From: CAISIP01 sp031396205
Lineage (GTDB): Bacteria > Pseudomonadota > Gammaproteobacteria > Burkholderiales > Burkholderiaceae_C
DNA: 64,000 nucleotides
Assembly (NCBI GenBank): GCA_031396205.1
Contig: JANNKH010000106.1
Coordinates: 1 to 64,000, forward strand
Reading direction: 5' to 3'
Made by a program: the position numbers and the translations under genes
In this document: piece by piece, positions 35,007-43,352 of the stretch
Layout of the letters: each line of letters begins with the position of its first letter
Position numbering within the stretch: position 1 is the first letter of the stretch
Notes under the pieces: generated by a model
Told to the model about the DNA's origin: nothing
The model's input: the letters and a program-made list of their open reading frames with translations, nothing else
Database searches by the model: none

Positions 35007-36493
35007 TGCGGTTGGCCTGCGCTGAGAAAACCGTCGCGCAGGTCCGCACCATTGGCCCAGCAGGAATGGGTGCCGCTGCACAGCTTGTGCGGTAGTTCGA
35101 TCCGGCATACCGGACCGTCTGCGAAACGCTTGCAGTCGATCAGCAGCGCTTCCGAGCGCTGGGTGTTCTCGTTGGTGATGAAGGTCACCAGGTAGCCATC
35201 GTCTTCGTCCCTGGCGTCGATGCGCGGCGCGAACGGCGCCTCGCTGGCGTACTGACCCTCGGGCAGGCGAAGCTCCCAGGACTGGCCGGTCTGCAGGTCG
35301 TGCTTGACGTAGCCATGGAACAGGAACCAGCCCGGCACCTGCACCGCGCTGTAGGCATAGCGGTAGGGACGGCCGGCATGGCGCTGGTTGAACATGCCGA
35401 ACTCCAGCGTGCGATCGTCCAGGCGCTGCTCGGTAGTCTTGCCGGTCGCCAGGTTGAAGCGCCAACGGTGCAGCCGGGTCTTCATCTTGTACTGGTCCAG
35501 GTAGGACATCATCCGCTCATAGCCCTTGGGCGCGCCCTCGAAGTTCTTCGGCTCGGGCTCCTCTTCGAAATAGCCGTCCAGGATGATCTCGTCGCCTTGC
35601 TCGTACGCGTTGAGAAAGTGCAGCACGAAGGTCAGCGCGGCCTCGAACCAGCGAATGTCCTTTGGCTGGCCACGGCGCGGGATGATCGCGAAAAGCGAGG
35701 GCTGCTCCGGGTGGAACTTCACGACATGTTTGTCTTGCTTGAGCAGTTCCGGATCCCAGTACAGCGGGAAGTCGTTGAGGATCGCGAAATGCTCGGTGAA
35801 ACACATGTCGTGCGGCAGCCGCGGGCCTGGCAGCGGGATCGGCACGTAATGCACCAGCTTGTCGTGCCGGTCGACCACGCCGTAGTGCATGTAGGGTGCA
35901 TGCTTGGAGTAGTTGAAGAACAGCATCTCGCCGTTGGCCTCGTCGACCTTCATGTGGGCCGAAATGCCGTCCAGCGGAGACCAGGGCGGGATGCCCTGCT
36001 GCTCCAGTGTCAGCGGGTCCATCCGATAGCCCTCGCCGCACTGGTAATACGCGGTCAGCGCGCGGCCGGCATGCACAACCACATCGGTGCTCGACGCATC
36101 CTTGATCGCGCCGTGCGCGCCCCAGCCCGGTCGGGTCGACAGCCTCGGGTCTTCCATCAACCCTGCCCACAGCCGGCGGTTGGCCTCGATCTCGGCCGAC
36201 AGGCCCTTGGTCTGCACGAAGCGGTTGCGGTACTGCGCCGTGCCGTCCTTGAATGCAATCATGTGGATCATGCCGTCGCCGTCGAACGGGTGGTAACGAC
36301 CGATGGAACGGTAGACCGGGTTCTGGGTGTTGCGCAGGTAGACGCCGTCGATGTCATGCGGGATGACGCCAGCCAATACCGTGAGGTCGGTGGCGTTGAC
36401 TTCTTCCAGCAGCGGCGTCCATGCGCCCTGCAGGTAGGGGTGGTCACCGGGTTCAATGTCGCTGTGCAGGGTGCGGATCAGGTCGGTCGTCAT
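35003..36493 (-). CDS. Carotenoid oxygenase family protein 1 (lignostilbene-dioxygenase-like)
   Basis: A 496-residue non-haem iron oxygenase of the RPE65/carotenoid-cleavage family, which splits C=C bonds with O2 to give two carbonyl products. All four iron-binding histidines can be placed: His180 (ISAHMKVDE), His228 (RLPHDM), His292 (VLHFLNAYE) and His476 (SGTHSCW). The N-terminal YHPFDGDGMIHMI is the family signature. Bacterial relatives cleave lignostilbenes, isoeugenol or apocarotenoids. A second family member lies 7 kb upstream in the same operon. It overlaps both neighbours by four bases, the HxlR-type regulator before and the thiolase after. Confidence 0.93.
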   Translation of the reverse strand: MTTDLIRTLHSDIEPGDHPYLQGAWTPLLEEVNATDLTVLAGVIPHDIDGVYLRNTQNPVYRSIGRYHPFDGDGMIHMIAFKDGTAQYRNRFVQTKGLSAEIEANRRLWAGLMEDPRLSTRPGWGAHGAIKDASSTDVVVHAGRALTAYYQCGEGYRMDPLTLEQQGIPPWSPLDGISAHMKVDEANGEMLFFNYSKHAPYMHYGVVDRHDKLVHYVPIPLPGPRLPHDMCFTEHFAILNDFPLYWDPELLKQDKHVVKFHPEQPSLFAIIPRRGQPKDIRWFEAALTFVLHFLNAYEQGDEIILDGYFEEEPEPKNFEGAPKGYERMMSYLDQYKMKTRLHRWRFNLATGKTTEQRLDDRTLEFGMFNQRHAGRPYRYAYSAVQVPGWFLFHGYVKHDLQTGQSWELRLPEGQYASEAPFAPRIDARDEDDGYLVTFITNENTQRSEALLIDCKRFADGPVCRIELPHKLCSGTHSCWANGADLRDGFLSAGQPQ

Positions 36494-37461
36494 GCTGGCT
36501 CCGGAATGCGTGGGGAAGAGAGGGCCCTATGAAAAGCCACTTCGTGCGGCGTCACCATTTCGGCGCATGCGCTGCACACCACCTGAGGGACAAATGGTTT
36601 GCCGCAGGCCTTGTGCACCGGGCGGATCGAACTGGGCTGGTGCAGGTAGTTTCCGGCTGCCCAGGTTGAAAAGCACACCAGGTAGCCGAACAGGTCGCGG
36701 CTCGCCGGCGTGAGCCGGTAGACGGTGCGCCGCGCATCGTTCAGGTCGGGCTGGCCGAGCAGCAGGCCAGCCTCGACCATGCTGGCGAGACGGCGCGCCA
36801 GTACGCTGCTGGCAATGCCCAATACGTGGACCAGCTGGTCGAAATGGTGGCAACCGAGCACGACCGCGGTGACGATCATCAGCGACCAGCGGTCGACCCG
36901 CAGCCCGAATCCCAGCCCTGTCGCGTCGGTCGCAGCCAGCCGCGCTGCACGGGCGGTGGGCGCCAGTTCCAGCAGCTTGGAGTTGACTTTGAGAGAGAGC
37001 TGCAGATCGTTCATGCCGGTCTTGTCGCCACAGGCCGCGCAGGTCAGCACCGGCACGAAATGTTTGCCGCAGCGCGCGTGCAGCAGCTTGTCCGGCAGCT
37101 GGGCGCGGCGCGAACCCCAGCGTTTTTCCCAGGCCCACACCATCAGCACATGGTCGTAGAGCTTGAGGCCGGCCTGGGTCAGGTGGTAGGCCAGCCTGGT
37201 TGGGCGCTCCTGGTATGCGCGCTGGCGCAACAGTCCCATGCCGACCAGGGTCTTCAGCCGGTTGGCCAGTGTCGGCCGTGGGATCCCCAGGCTGGTCTGC
37301 CATGCGTCGAAACGGTTGATGCCGGTAAAGGCGCCCATCAATATGGCCACGATCCAGCGGTCGCCCAGCACCATCAACCCATGGTTCAGCGTACTGCTGG
37401 CCAGCGCATCGCGGGTCAGATCCAGGTCTGGCGCGAAGGACAGGGTGACGGAAGGAGCCAT
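36490..37461 (-). CDS. Tandem HxlR-type winged-helix regulator with duplicated Cys motif
   Basis: A 323-residue protein made of two HxlR units. Unit 1 is about 25-115 (LGDRWIVAILMGAF, RPTLANRLKTLVGMGLL) and unit 2 about 182-272 (RVDRWSLMIVTAVV, SSVLARRLASMVEAGLL). Each is followed by H-x2-C-x9-C-x2-C: His128/Cys131/141/144 and His283/Cys286/296/299, a 155-residue period. Ordinary HxlR proteins are single units that dimerise; this is a covalent pseudo-dimer with two possible metal or redox sites. It is embedded in the catabolic operon and is its only regulator, so it probably senses the substrate or a CoA intermediate. ATG 37461 is chosen over TTG 37479. Confidence 0.9.
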   Translation of the reverse strand: MAPSVTLSFAPDLDLTRDALASSTLNHGLMVLGDRWIVAILMGAFTGINRFDAWQTSLGIPRPTLANRLKTLVGMGLLRQRAYQERPTRLAYHLTQAGLKLYDHVLMVWAWEKRWGSRRAQLPDKLLHARCGKHFVPVLTCAACGDKTGMNDLQLSLKVNSKLLELAPTARAARLAATDATGLGFGLRVDRWSLMIVTAVVLGCHHFDQLVHVLGIASSVLARRLASMVEAGLLLGQPDLNDARRTVYRLTPASRDLFGYLVCFSTWAAGNYLHQPSSIRPVHKACGKPFVPQVVCSACAEMVTPHEVAFHRALSSPRIPEPA

Positions 37462-37479
37462 GGTGGTGACACGGAACAA

Positions 37480-38715
37480 TCAGGCGTCGCAGGCCACGAC
37501 GAAACTGACGACGGTGGCGCAGGAGCCGCCGATGTTGAGTGTCTGGATGCGCCGCGCTCCGTCGATCTGGCAGTCGCCCGCCTGGCCGCTGACCTGGCGC
37601 GCCGCATCCAGCAGCATCCGGGCACCGGTCGCTCCGACCGGATGGCCGCACCCAATGAGTCCGCCACTCATGTTGACCGGGCAGCTGCCGCCGCGTTCGA
37701 TGCGGCCGTCTTCCACTGCCTGCCAGCTCTGGCCGGGTGCGGTCAGTCCCAGGTGGTCGATCGCCATGTATTCGGTGGTGGTGAAGCAGTCGTGGGTTTC
37801 AACGCCATCCATGGCGGCGATGTCCTGCACGCCGGCGCGGCGCCAGGCGTCCTCGATGGTCTGGCGCACATGCGGGAACACATAGGGCTCGCCCGCGCTG
37901 CGTTCGAACTTGTCCTTGAGTCGCAGGCCGGCGTTGCGATGGCCCCAGCCGGCGATGCGCGGCAGCTTGTCCAGCGTGGTGCCGCTGCGCCGCGCATGTT
38001 CCTGCGCAAAATCAGCGCTGGCCAGCACCACGGCGCAAGCGCCATCGGTGATCTGGCCGCAGTCCTGGCGCCGCGAGCCCGGTTCGATCACCGGGTTGGC
38101 CACATCGTCGTCGGTGAAGCTGTTGGCTTCAAACTGCCATTTGCGGGTCTGCGCCAGCGGATTGCGCCTGGCATTGCCGTAGTTGAGCTCGGCGATACGG
38201 TTGAGGTAGCGGCGGTCCAGTCCATAGCGGCGCTCGTATTCCTGCGCCATCAGACCGAATGCGGCCGGCCACATGAAAGTGCAATCGATGTCCTCATGGC
38301 CCTGCCAGGCCGCGGCGTTCTGGTTGCGGGAGGCGACATCGCCCGGCAGATTCTTGAACTCCTCGACGCCGAGCACCAGAACGCAGTCGTAGCGCCCGGC
38401 CTCGATCTCGGCCATCGCGGTGAGCACCGCCAGCGACGACGATGCGCAGGCGCCTTCATGGCGCATGGCCGGCACCCCCCAGAGCTCGGGCACCACCTGC
38501 GCTACCATCGCGCCCAGGTGCGCCTGCTGGCGCTGCAGCTCGCCGAACGCGTTGCCGACGTGGATGCTGTGAATGGCAGTGGCCTCCAGTCCGGCGGCGG
38601 TGAGCGCGCCGAGCGTCGCCTCGCGCGTCATGTCGGAGATGTCCTGCCCATTGCGCGACCAGACTTTGGCGAAGTCGGTCTGGTAGCCGCCCAGGATGTG
38701 GGTGGAGATGGTCAT
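37480..38715 (-). CDS. Thiolase-like acetyl-CoA acetyltransferase (SCP-x group)
   Basis: A 411-residue thiolase-superfamily protein of the sterol-carrier-protein-x/lipid-transfer branch. The Cys is in EGACASSSLAVLTAM, the His in GGLIGCGHPVGATGARM, and a terminal GGSCATVV. It is more divergent than the canonical thiolase at 33801 and may use bulky or branched acyl chains; some members pair with a small OB-fold (DUF35) protein, which is absent here. Its ATG overlaps the stop of the NMO-like gene by four bases, and it ends 18 bp before the regulator start. Confidence 0.9.
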   Translation of the reverse strand: MTISTHILGGYQTDFAKVWSRNGQDISDMTREATLGALTAAGLEATAIHSIHVGNAFGELQRQQAHLGAMVAQVVPELWGVPAMRHEGACASSSLAVLTAMAEIEAGRYDCVLVLGVEEFKNLPGDVASRNQNAAAWQGHEDIDCTFMWPAAFGLMAQEYERRYGLDRRYLNRIAELNYGNARRNPLAQTRKWQFEANSFTDDDVANPVIEPGSRRQDCGQITDGACAVVLASADFAQEHARRSGTTLDKLPRIAGWGHRNAGLRLKDKFERSAGEPYVFPHVRQTIEDAWRRAGVQDIAAMDGVETHDCFTTTEYMAIDHLGLTAPGQSWQAVEDGRIERGGSCPVNMSGGLIGCGHPVGATGARMLLDAARQVSGQAGDCQIDGARRIQTLNIGGSCATVVSFVVACDA

Positions 38716-39806
38716 GGCTGCGACTCCATGGGTTGCGTTGATTGAGGGACCGACGGTTGGTGGTCACGCGCCGCGTCATCACACCGAACGGGGAGGGACT
38801 GTGCATGAGACGGACGCGGATCGGTGCGGTTGGAACAGGGATAGGGCAGATGCCGCATGCGAGTCAGTGCCTGCATGTATTCCTGCTCCAGCCGCTTTAC
38901 AACCTCGGCCACTGGCTCGATCGCCTTGACCGCACCCACGCCCTGGCCGGCGGCCCAGACCTCGGTCCATTTCTTGGATGTGAAGGATTGGTTGCTGTCG
39001 TACATGCGCCCGGGTGCCGACGGCATGTTGTCCGGATCGAGCCCGTTGGCGCGCAGCGACGGCTTGAGCCAACTTGCCGCAGTGCCCGACACACCGGCGC
39101 TCACGACCAGGTCGTCGACCGAACAATCCACCAGCATCTGCTTGTAGGCATCGGGCGCCATGCTCTCTCGCGTGGGAATGAAACGGGTACCCATGTAGAC
39201 ATAATCGGCCCCGCTGGCCAGCGCGCCGGCGACGCCCCAGCCGTCGCTGATGCCACCACCGACGATCACATGGCCGTCGAAGAACTCGCGCAGGGCGCTG
39301 ACAAACGCGAACGGAGACAGGAATCCGGTGTGCCCGCCTGCCCCGGCCGACACGCAGGCCAGGCCGTCCGCGCCGGCGGCGACCGCCTTCCTGGCCAGGG
39401 CGATGGTGGTCACGTCGGCGAACACCAGGCCGCCATAGGCGTGCACGATCTCGATGGCTGGTTTGGGGCTGCCGAGTGCGGTTACGACGATCGGGGGTTT
39501 GTATCTGGCCACCAGCGCCAGGTCTTCCGGCAGCCGGGTGTTGGATGAGTGCGTCACCAGATTCGCGCACCAGGGGCCCACCGGATGTGCGCCCTGTTCG
39601 TCCCGCGCACGTGCCAGGTCTTCGGTGATCTGGTGCATCCAGGCGTCGAGTTGCGCGATCGGCCGCGCGTTGGGTGTCGGGAACGCGCCAATGATGCCCG
39701 CCTTGCAAGCGGCCAGCACCAGATCCGGTCCGGATATGAGAAACATCGGCGCCGCAAAAACCGGCAGACGCAGCGCGAACGGGGCGCGCAAGATATTCTG
39801 CTCCAT
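38712..39806 (-). CDS. Nitronate monooxygenase / 2-nitropropane dioxygenase-like flavoprotein
   Basis: A 364-residue FMN TIM-barrel protein. LPVFAAPMFLISGPDLV opens the barrel. CVSAGAGGHTGFLSPFAF and the phosphate-binding VIVGGGISDGWGVAGALASGADYVYMGTRF are family signatures, including the conserved His of GGHTG. The family covers nitronate oxidases and also some enoyl reductases and uncharacterised oxidoreductases, so the reaction in this operon is open. The last 45 residues (after KRLEQEYMQAL) form a low-complexity tail outside the barrel. Confidence 0.88.
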   Translation of the reverse strand: MEQNILRAPFALRLPVFAAPMFLISGPDLVLAACKAGIIGAFPTPNARPIAQLDAWMHQITEDLARARDEQGAHPVGPWCANLVTHSSNTRLPEDLALVARYKPPIVVTALGSPKPAIEIVHAYGGLVFADVTTIALARKAVAAGADGLACVSAGAGGHTGFLSPFAFVSALREFFDGHVIVGGGISDGWGVAGALASGADYVYMGTRFIPTRESMAPDAYKQMLVDCSVDDLVVSAGVSGTAASWLKPSLRANGLDPDNMPSAPGRMYDSNQSFTSKKWTEVWAAGQGVGAVKAIEPVAEVVKRLEQEYMQALTRMRHLPYPCSNRTDPRPSHAQSLPVRCDDAARDHQPSVPQSTQPMESQP

Positions 39807-39809
39807 GTC

Positions 39810-40787
39810 TTACTGCGTGGCCTTGAAGCCGGAAATCTTGACGGCTTCGGCCCAGCGTCTGGACTCGGCCTGGTAGAAGGTCTGGAACTCCTGCGGTGTC
39901 GTCGCCAGTGGCTCGAAACCCACGGGCGTCCACTTGTCCTTGATCTCGGCGCTGCGCAGCGCCTTGCCGAACTCGGCGTTGAGCCGAGCGATCACCGCGT
40001 CCGGTGTACCGCTGGGTGCGGCCAGGCCGGCCCAGATGTAGATGTCCAGGTCGGGGTAACCCTGCTCGCGGAAGGTGGCCAGGTTGGGCATCAGCGCCGA
40101 GCGGGTGGGCGTCGTAATCGCCAGCACCTTGACCTTGCCCGATTCCACATGCTGCTTGACCGCCAGCAACGGCAGGAAGGCCGCGTTGACCGTGCCGGAA
40201 AGCAGGGCGGTGACCGCCGGCGGCGTGCCGTTGAACGGCACGTGCAACATGTCGATGCCGGCGCGCTGGTTCAGGATCACGCCGGCGAAATGCGAGGAGT
40301 TGCCGGCGGTGAACGAGGCGAACGACACCTTGCCCGGATTCGCCTTGGTCCAGGCCACGAACTCGGCCACGTTGTTGGCCGGCACGCTGGCGTTGACCGC
40401 CATCACCATCGCCGCACCCAGGAAGTTGGACACCGGCTTGAAGTGCTTGTCCGGGTCGTAGGGCAGGCTGGCAAAGGTGTGCGGGTTGATCGTGAACATG
40501 CTGGTGTTGCACAGCAGCAGCGTGTAGCCGTCGGGTGCCGCCTGCATCACGGTCTGCGCCGCGATGATGCCCGAGCCACCGGGCTTGGCATCGACCAGGA
40601 TCGGCTGCCCGGTGTTGGCCTTGAATACCTCGGCGACCTGGCGCAATGCAGTATCGAGCGTATTGCCGGCGGCAAACGGCACTACCACCCGCACCGGCTT
40701 GTCGGGGAATGCCTGGGCGCGCACCAGTGGCAGTGCGAAGCTGGTGCTGGCTGCGGCCAGGCCGGTCAGTAGGGTTCTGCGTTTCAT
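39810..40787 (-). CDS. Bug/TctC-family solute-binding protein
   Basis: A 325-residue periplasmic binding protein. The N-terminal MKRRTLLTGLAAAS resembles a Tat signal and is cleaved near VRAQA. VVPFAAGNTLDTALRQV, PGGSGIIAAQ, QAAPDGYTLLL and HVPFNGTPPAVTALL are family landmarks. The AGGAG ribosome site is well placed, and the ATG overlaps the stop of the hydrolase gene. In this operon it is a second possible uptake or sensing receptor besides LivK. No TctAB genes accompany it. Confidence 0.92.
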   Translation of the reverse strand: MKRRTLLTGLAAASTSFALPLVRAQAFPDKPVRVVVPFAAGNTLDTALRQVAEVFKANTGQPILVDAKPGGSGIIAAQTVMQAAPDGYTLLLCNTSMFTINPHTFASLPYDPDKHFKPVSNFLGAAMVMAVNASVPANNVAEFVAWTKANPGKVSFASFTAGNSSHFAGVILNQRAGIDMLHVPFNGTPPAVTALLSGTVNAAFLPLLAVKQHVESGKVKVLAITTPTRSALMPNLATFREQGYPDLDIYIWAGLAAPSGTPDAVIARLNAEFGKALRSAEIKDKWTPVGFEPLATTPQEFQTFYQAESRRWAEAVKISGFKATQ

Positions 40788-41542
40788 GGTGTCTCCTGAG
40801 GGTGGTGTGAGCGGGAAATTCGCCCAATGAAATCTGCCAGCGCACGAGCCAGCGCCGCGGGTTGTTCGAGCGGTGTCTGGTGGCCGGCCTGCTCGATCCA
40901 GGCAAGGCGTGCCCCCGGCACCAGCGCCGCAATGTCTTCGGACATCGCAGGCGGCGTGACCTTGTCTTCGCGGCCACACACCACCAGCGTGGGCAGCGCC
41001 AGTTGCGCCAGCATTGCGCGGTGGTCGGCGCGGCCCATGATGGCGCGGGTCTGGCGGATCGCGGTCTGCGCGCCGACGGCGTGCATCATGCTGCGCATGG
41101 CCTCGATCAGATCGCTTGGGCCATGGTGGTCCGGGTGCAGGCTGAACGGGATGACGGCCGACACCGCGCGCTCGAAGTTACGCTCCAGCGCGGCGATGGT
41201 CTTCTCGCGGTTCTGCATGGATTCGGCGGTCTCGACCTGGGCCGACGAATCGACGAAGGCCACGCCGCGCACCTGCGATGCATGACGCGACAGCAGGTCG
41301 ATGGCGACATAGCCGCCCATCGAGAAGCCGGCCACGATCAGCGGCGTTTGCTGCGCCAGCGCGTCCACCAGGCGCCAGGCGTCGTCGGCCATCGCGGTGA
41401 TCGACTCCTGCGTCAACACGTCCGCGACCAGCACCTGGACGCCGTCGCCAAGATGCACGCGCACCGGGTCCCAGATCGCGCCGGTATTGAACATGCCTGG
41501 TATCAGCAGCAAGACCGGCCTGTCTGGCGTCACTTCGCTCAT
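40784..41542 (-). CDS. Alpha/beta hydrolase
   Basis: A 252-residue alpha/beta-hydrolase. The oxyanion strand LLLIPGMFNTGAIW is followed by the nucleophile elbow AGFSMGGYVA (Ser near 90), an Asp in VVCGREDKVTPP and the catalytic His in IEQAGHQTPLEQP. It may hydrolyse an ester, lactone or CoA thioester in the pathway, or cleave a C-C bond as meta-cleavage-type hydrolases do. The ATG at 41542 is preferred; GTG 41566 is in frame. It overlaps the Bug gene by four bases. Confidence 0.88.
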   Translation of the reverse strand: MSEVTPDRPVLLLIPGMFNTGAIWDPVRVHLGDGVQVLVADVLTQESITAMADDAWRLVDALAQQTPLIVAGFSMGGYVAIDLLSRHASQVRGVAFVDSSAQVETAESMQNREKTIAALERNFERAVSAVIPFSLHPDHHGPSDLIEAMRSMMHAVGAQTAIRQTRAIMGRADHRAMLAQLALPTLVVCGREDKVTPPAMSEDIAALVPGARLAWIEQAGHQTPLEQPAALARALADFIGRISRSHHPQETP

Positions 41543-41597
41543 CAGACAACCCTGCGTGCTGCGCACTGCGGGATTCGTCTTGGGGCGGCCCTGCGAC

Positions 41598-43337
41598 TCA
41601 TGCCACCTCCGGCGCCAGCGCCCTGGCCTGTTCGCGCAGTTCGCGCTTGAGGATCTTGCCGACCGGGTTGCGTGGCAACATCTCCAGCACCATCAGGTAT
41701 TCGGGCAGCTTGTAGGCGGCCACATGCCGATCCTCGCGCAGATAGCGCACCAGGGTCTGCAGCGTCACTGGCGCGTCCGGCGCACTGACGATGCAGGCGC
41801 AGAGCTTTTCACCCAGCAACGGGTCGGGTACGCCGACCACGGCCACCTCGCGCACGCCGGGGCACGCCGCCAACAGGCCCTCGATCTCCTCGCTGGAGAT
41901 GTTCATGCCGCCCCGGATCACCAGATCCTTGGAGCGGCCCACATAGCGGTAGAACTGCAGCCGGTCGCCGCCGATCTCGAACAGGTCGCCGGTGCGGTAA
42001 TAGCCCTGATCGTCGAAAGCGCGTGCGGTCATCTCCGGCGCGCGGAAATAGCCGGAGAAAATCGTCGCTCCCTTGAAGCGCAGTTCACCGGCTTGCCCCG
42101 CCTCGGTGATGTCCTGGCCGGTCCCCAGGTCGACCAGCCGGGTACGGATCTTGCGGGTGGTCGACACGCTCCAATCGAATCCGTCCACGCCGGCGCGCGG
42201 AAAATACTGGGCCCGCAATCCCGGATCCGGAATGTCATGGTCACTGCCCGACAACGCTGCACCTTCGTTGGAGCCAAAGTAGTTCACGATCTGGACGCAG
42301 TGCCTTTCCGCAAAGCCGCGCACCATCCATTCGCTCAGCGGTGCGGCGCCCGAGCCGATGCGCGACAGGCGCCGGAAGTCGATGCCGTCGAGCAGTTCCT
42401 CGTTGTGCAGCAGCATGTTGAGCACCGCTGGCGGCGCCACGGTGTAGTCGATGCGCTCGTCGCGCAGTTGCTGCAGGAATACCGTCAGGTCAAACGGGTG
42501 GTGCTGCACGACGGTACCGCCCAGCACCAGCCAGCCTGCCAACGCGGTCGACAGGCCCGCCATGTTGACGAACGGGAACGGATTGAGCAGCCGCGCATGT
42601 GCTTGCAACCGGGCTGCCTCGATGATGCTGGGCGCGACCACCAGCCATTCGTTGTGGGAGCGCGGAACGCCCTTGGGTACGGCTTCGGTGCCGGAGGTCC
42701 AGCAGATGCTGAACACGTCGTTGGCGCTGACCGCCGCGCGCGTCTGTGCCGCGTGCAGCCCGGCGCGTTGTGCGTCATTCAGCGGTATCGTCGTGGCGTC
42801 GGCCAGGAGGATGGCGCCTGTCGCGGCACGATCGCCCCATGCGAACACCCTGGTCAGCGCCGTGTGGGATGCACCCAGGCGTAAAAACATGTCCGCGGCA
42901 GCATGCACATGGCCGGGCTTGCCAATGCCGGTGAAGGTAATCGCCGCCACCGCCCCGGTCAGGTCCAGGATATGGTCGAGTTCATGTTCTCGGTACTGGA
43001 CCGGAACGGGGGTGACGACAATGCCGAGCCGCGCGCAGGCCAGATAGACGACAAACTGCTCCACGCAATTGGGCAGCTGCACGACGACGATGTCGTCGCG
43101 ATGCAGGCCGTGTTCGATCAGCTGCAGGCATAGCTGGTCGATGTCGCGCGCCAATTGCTGCCACGTCAGTCGTCGCGGCGACCCGTGTGCAAATTCGGCG
43201 CGATTGGGCGCATCGACCACCGCCTCGGCATCGCCACGCGCGGCAAGCTGCTGCTCGAACAGTTGCCATAGCGTCTGGGCACCCCACCAGCCGCGGCTGG
43301 TGAATGCGGCGATCGTGTCTTGGCTGGCCAGGATCAT
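41598..43337 (-). CDS. AMP-dependent acyl-CoA synthetase/ligase
   Basis: A 579-residue adenylate-forming ligase, the second in this operon. The ATP motif reads ICWTSGTEAVPKGV (TSGTE replaces the usual TSGTT), followed by NYFGSNEGAALSG, YYRTGDLFEIGG, KDLVIRGGMNISSEEIE and the catalytic Lys near the end in NPVGKILKREL. It resembles medium-chain or aryl-acid ligases (2,3-dihydroxybenzoate/feruloyl type) more than the long-chain ligase at 28432. It lies 15 bp downstream of oxygenase 2, so it could activate an acid made from that enzyme's cleavage product. Confidence 0.92.
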   Translation of the reverse strand: MILASQDTIAAFTSRGWWGAQTLWQLFEQQLAARGDAEAVVDAPNRAEFAHGSPRRLTWQQLARDIDQLCLQLIEHGLHRDDIVVVQLPNCVEQFVVYLACARLGIVVTPVPVQYREHELDHILDLTGAVAAITFTGIGKPGHVHAAADMFLRLGASHTALTRVFAWGDRAATGAILLADATTIPLNDAQRAGLHAAQTRAAVSANDVFSICWTSGTEAVPKGVPRSHNEWLVVAPSIIEAARLQAHARLLNPFPFVNMAGLSTALAGWLVLGGTVVQHHPFDLTVFLQQLRDERIDYTVAPPAVLNMLLHNEELLDGIDFRRLSRIGSGAAPLSEWMVRGFAERHCVQIVNYFGSNEGAALSGSDHDIPDPGLRAQYFPRAGVDGFDWSVSTTRKIRTRLVDLGTGQDITEAGQAGELRFKGATIFSGYFRAPEMTARAFDDQGYYRTGDLFEIGGDRLQFYRYVGRSKDLVIRGGMNISSEEIEGLLAACPGVREVAVVGVPDPLLGEKLCACIVSAPDAPVTLQTLVRYLREDRHVAAYKLPEYLMVLEMLPRNPVGKILKRELREQARALAPEVA

Positions 43338-43352
43338 GGGTTGGGTCGGCGT

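Noticed and set aside
36826..40977. Large overlapping frames (639 codons plus strand, 732 codons minus strand)
   Set aside because: They shadow thiolase, NMO-like and Bug genes whose starts, stops and four-base overlaps form a consistent operon.
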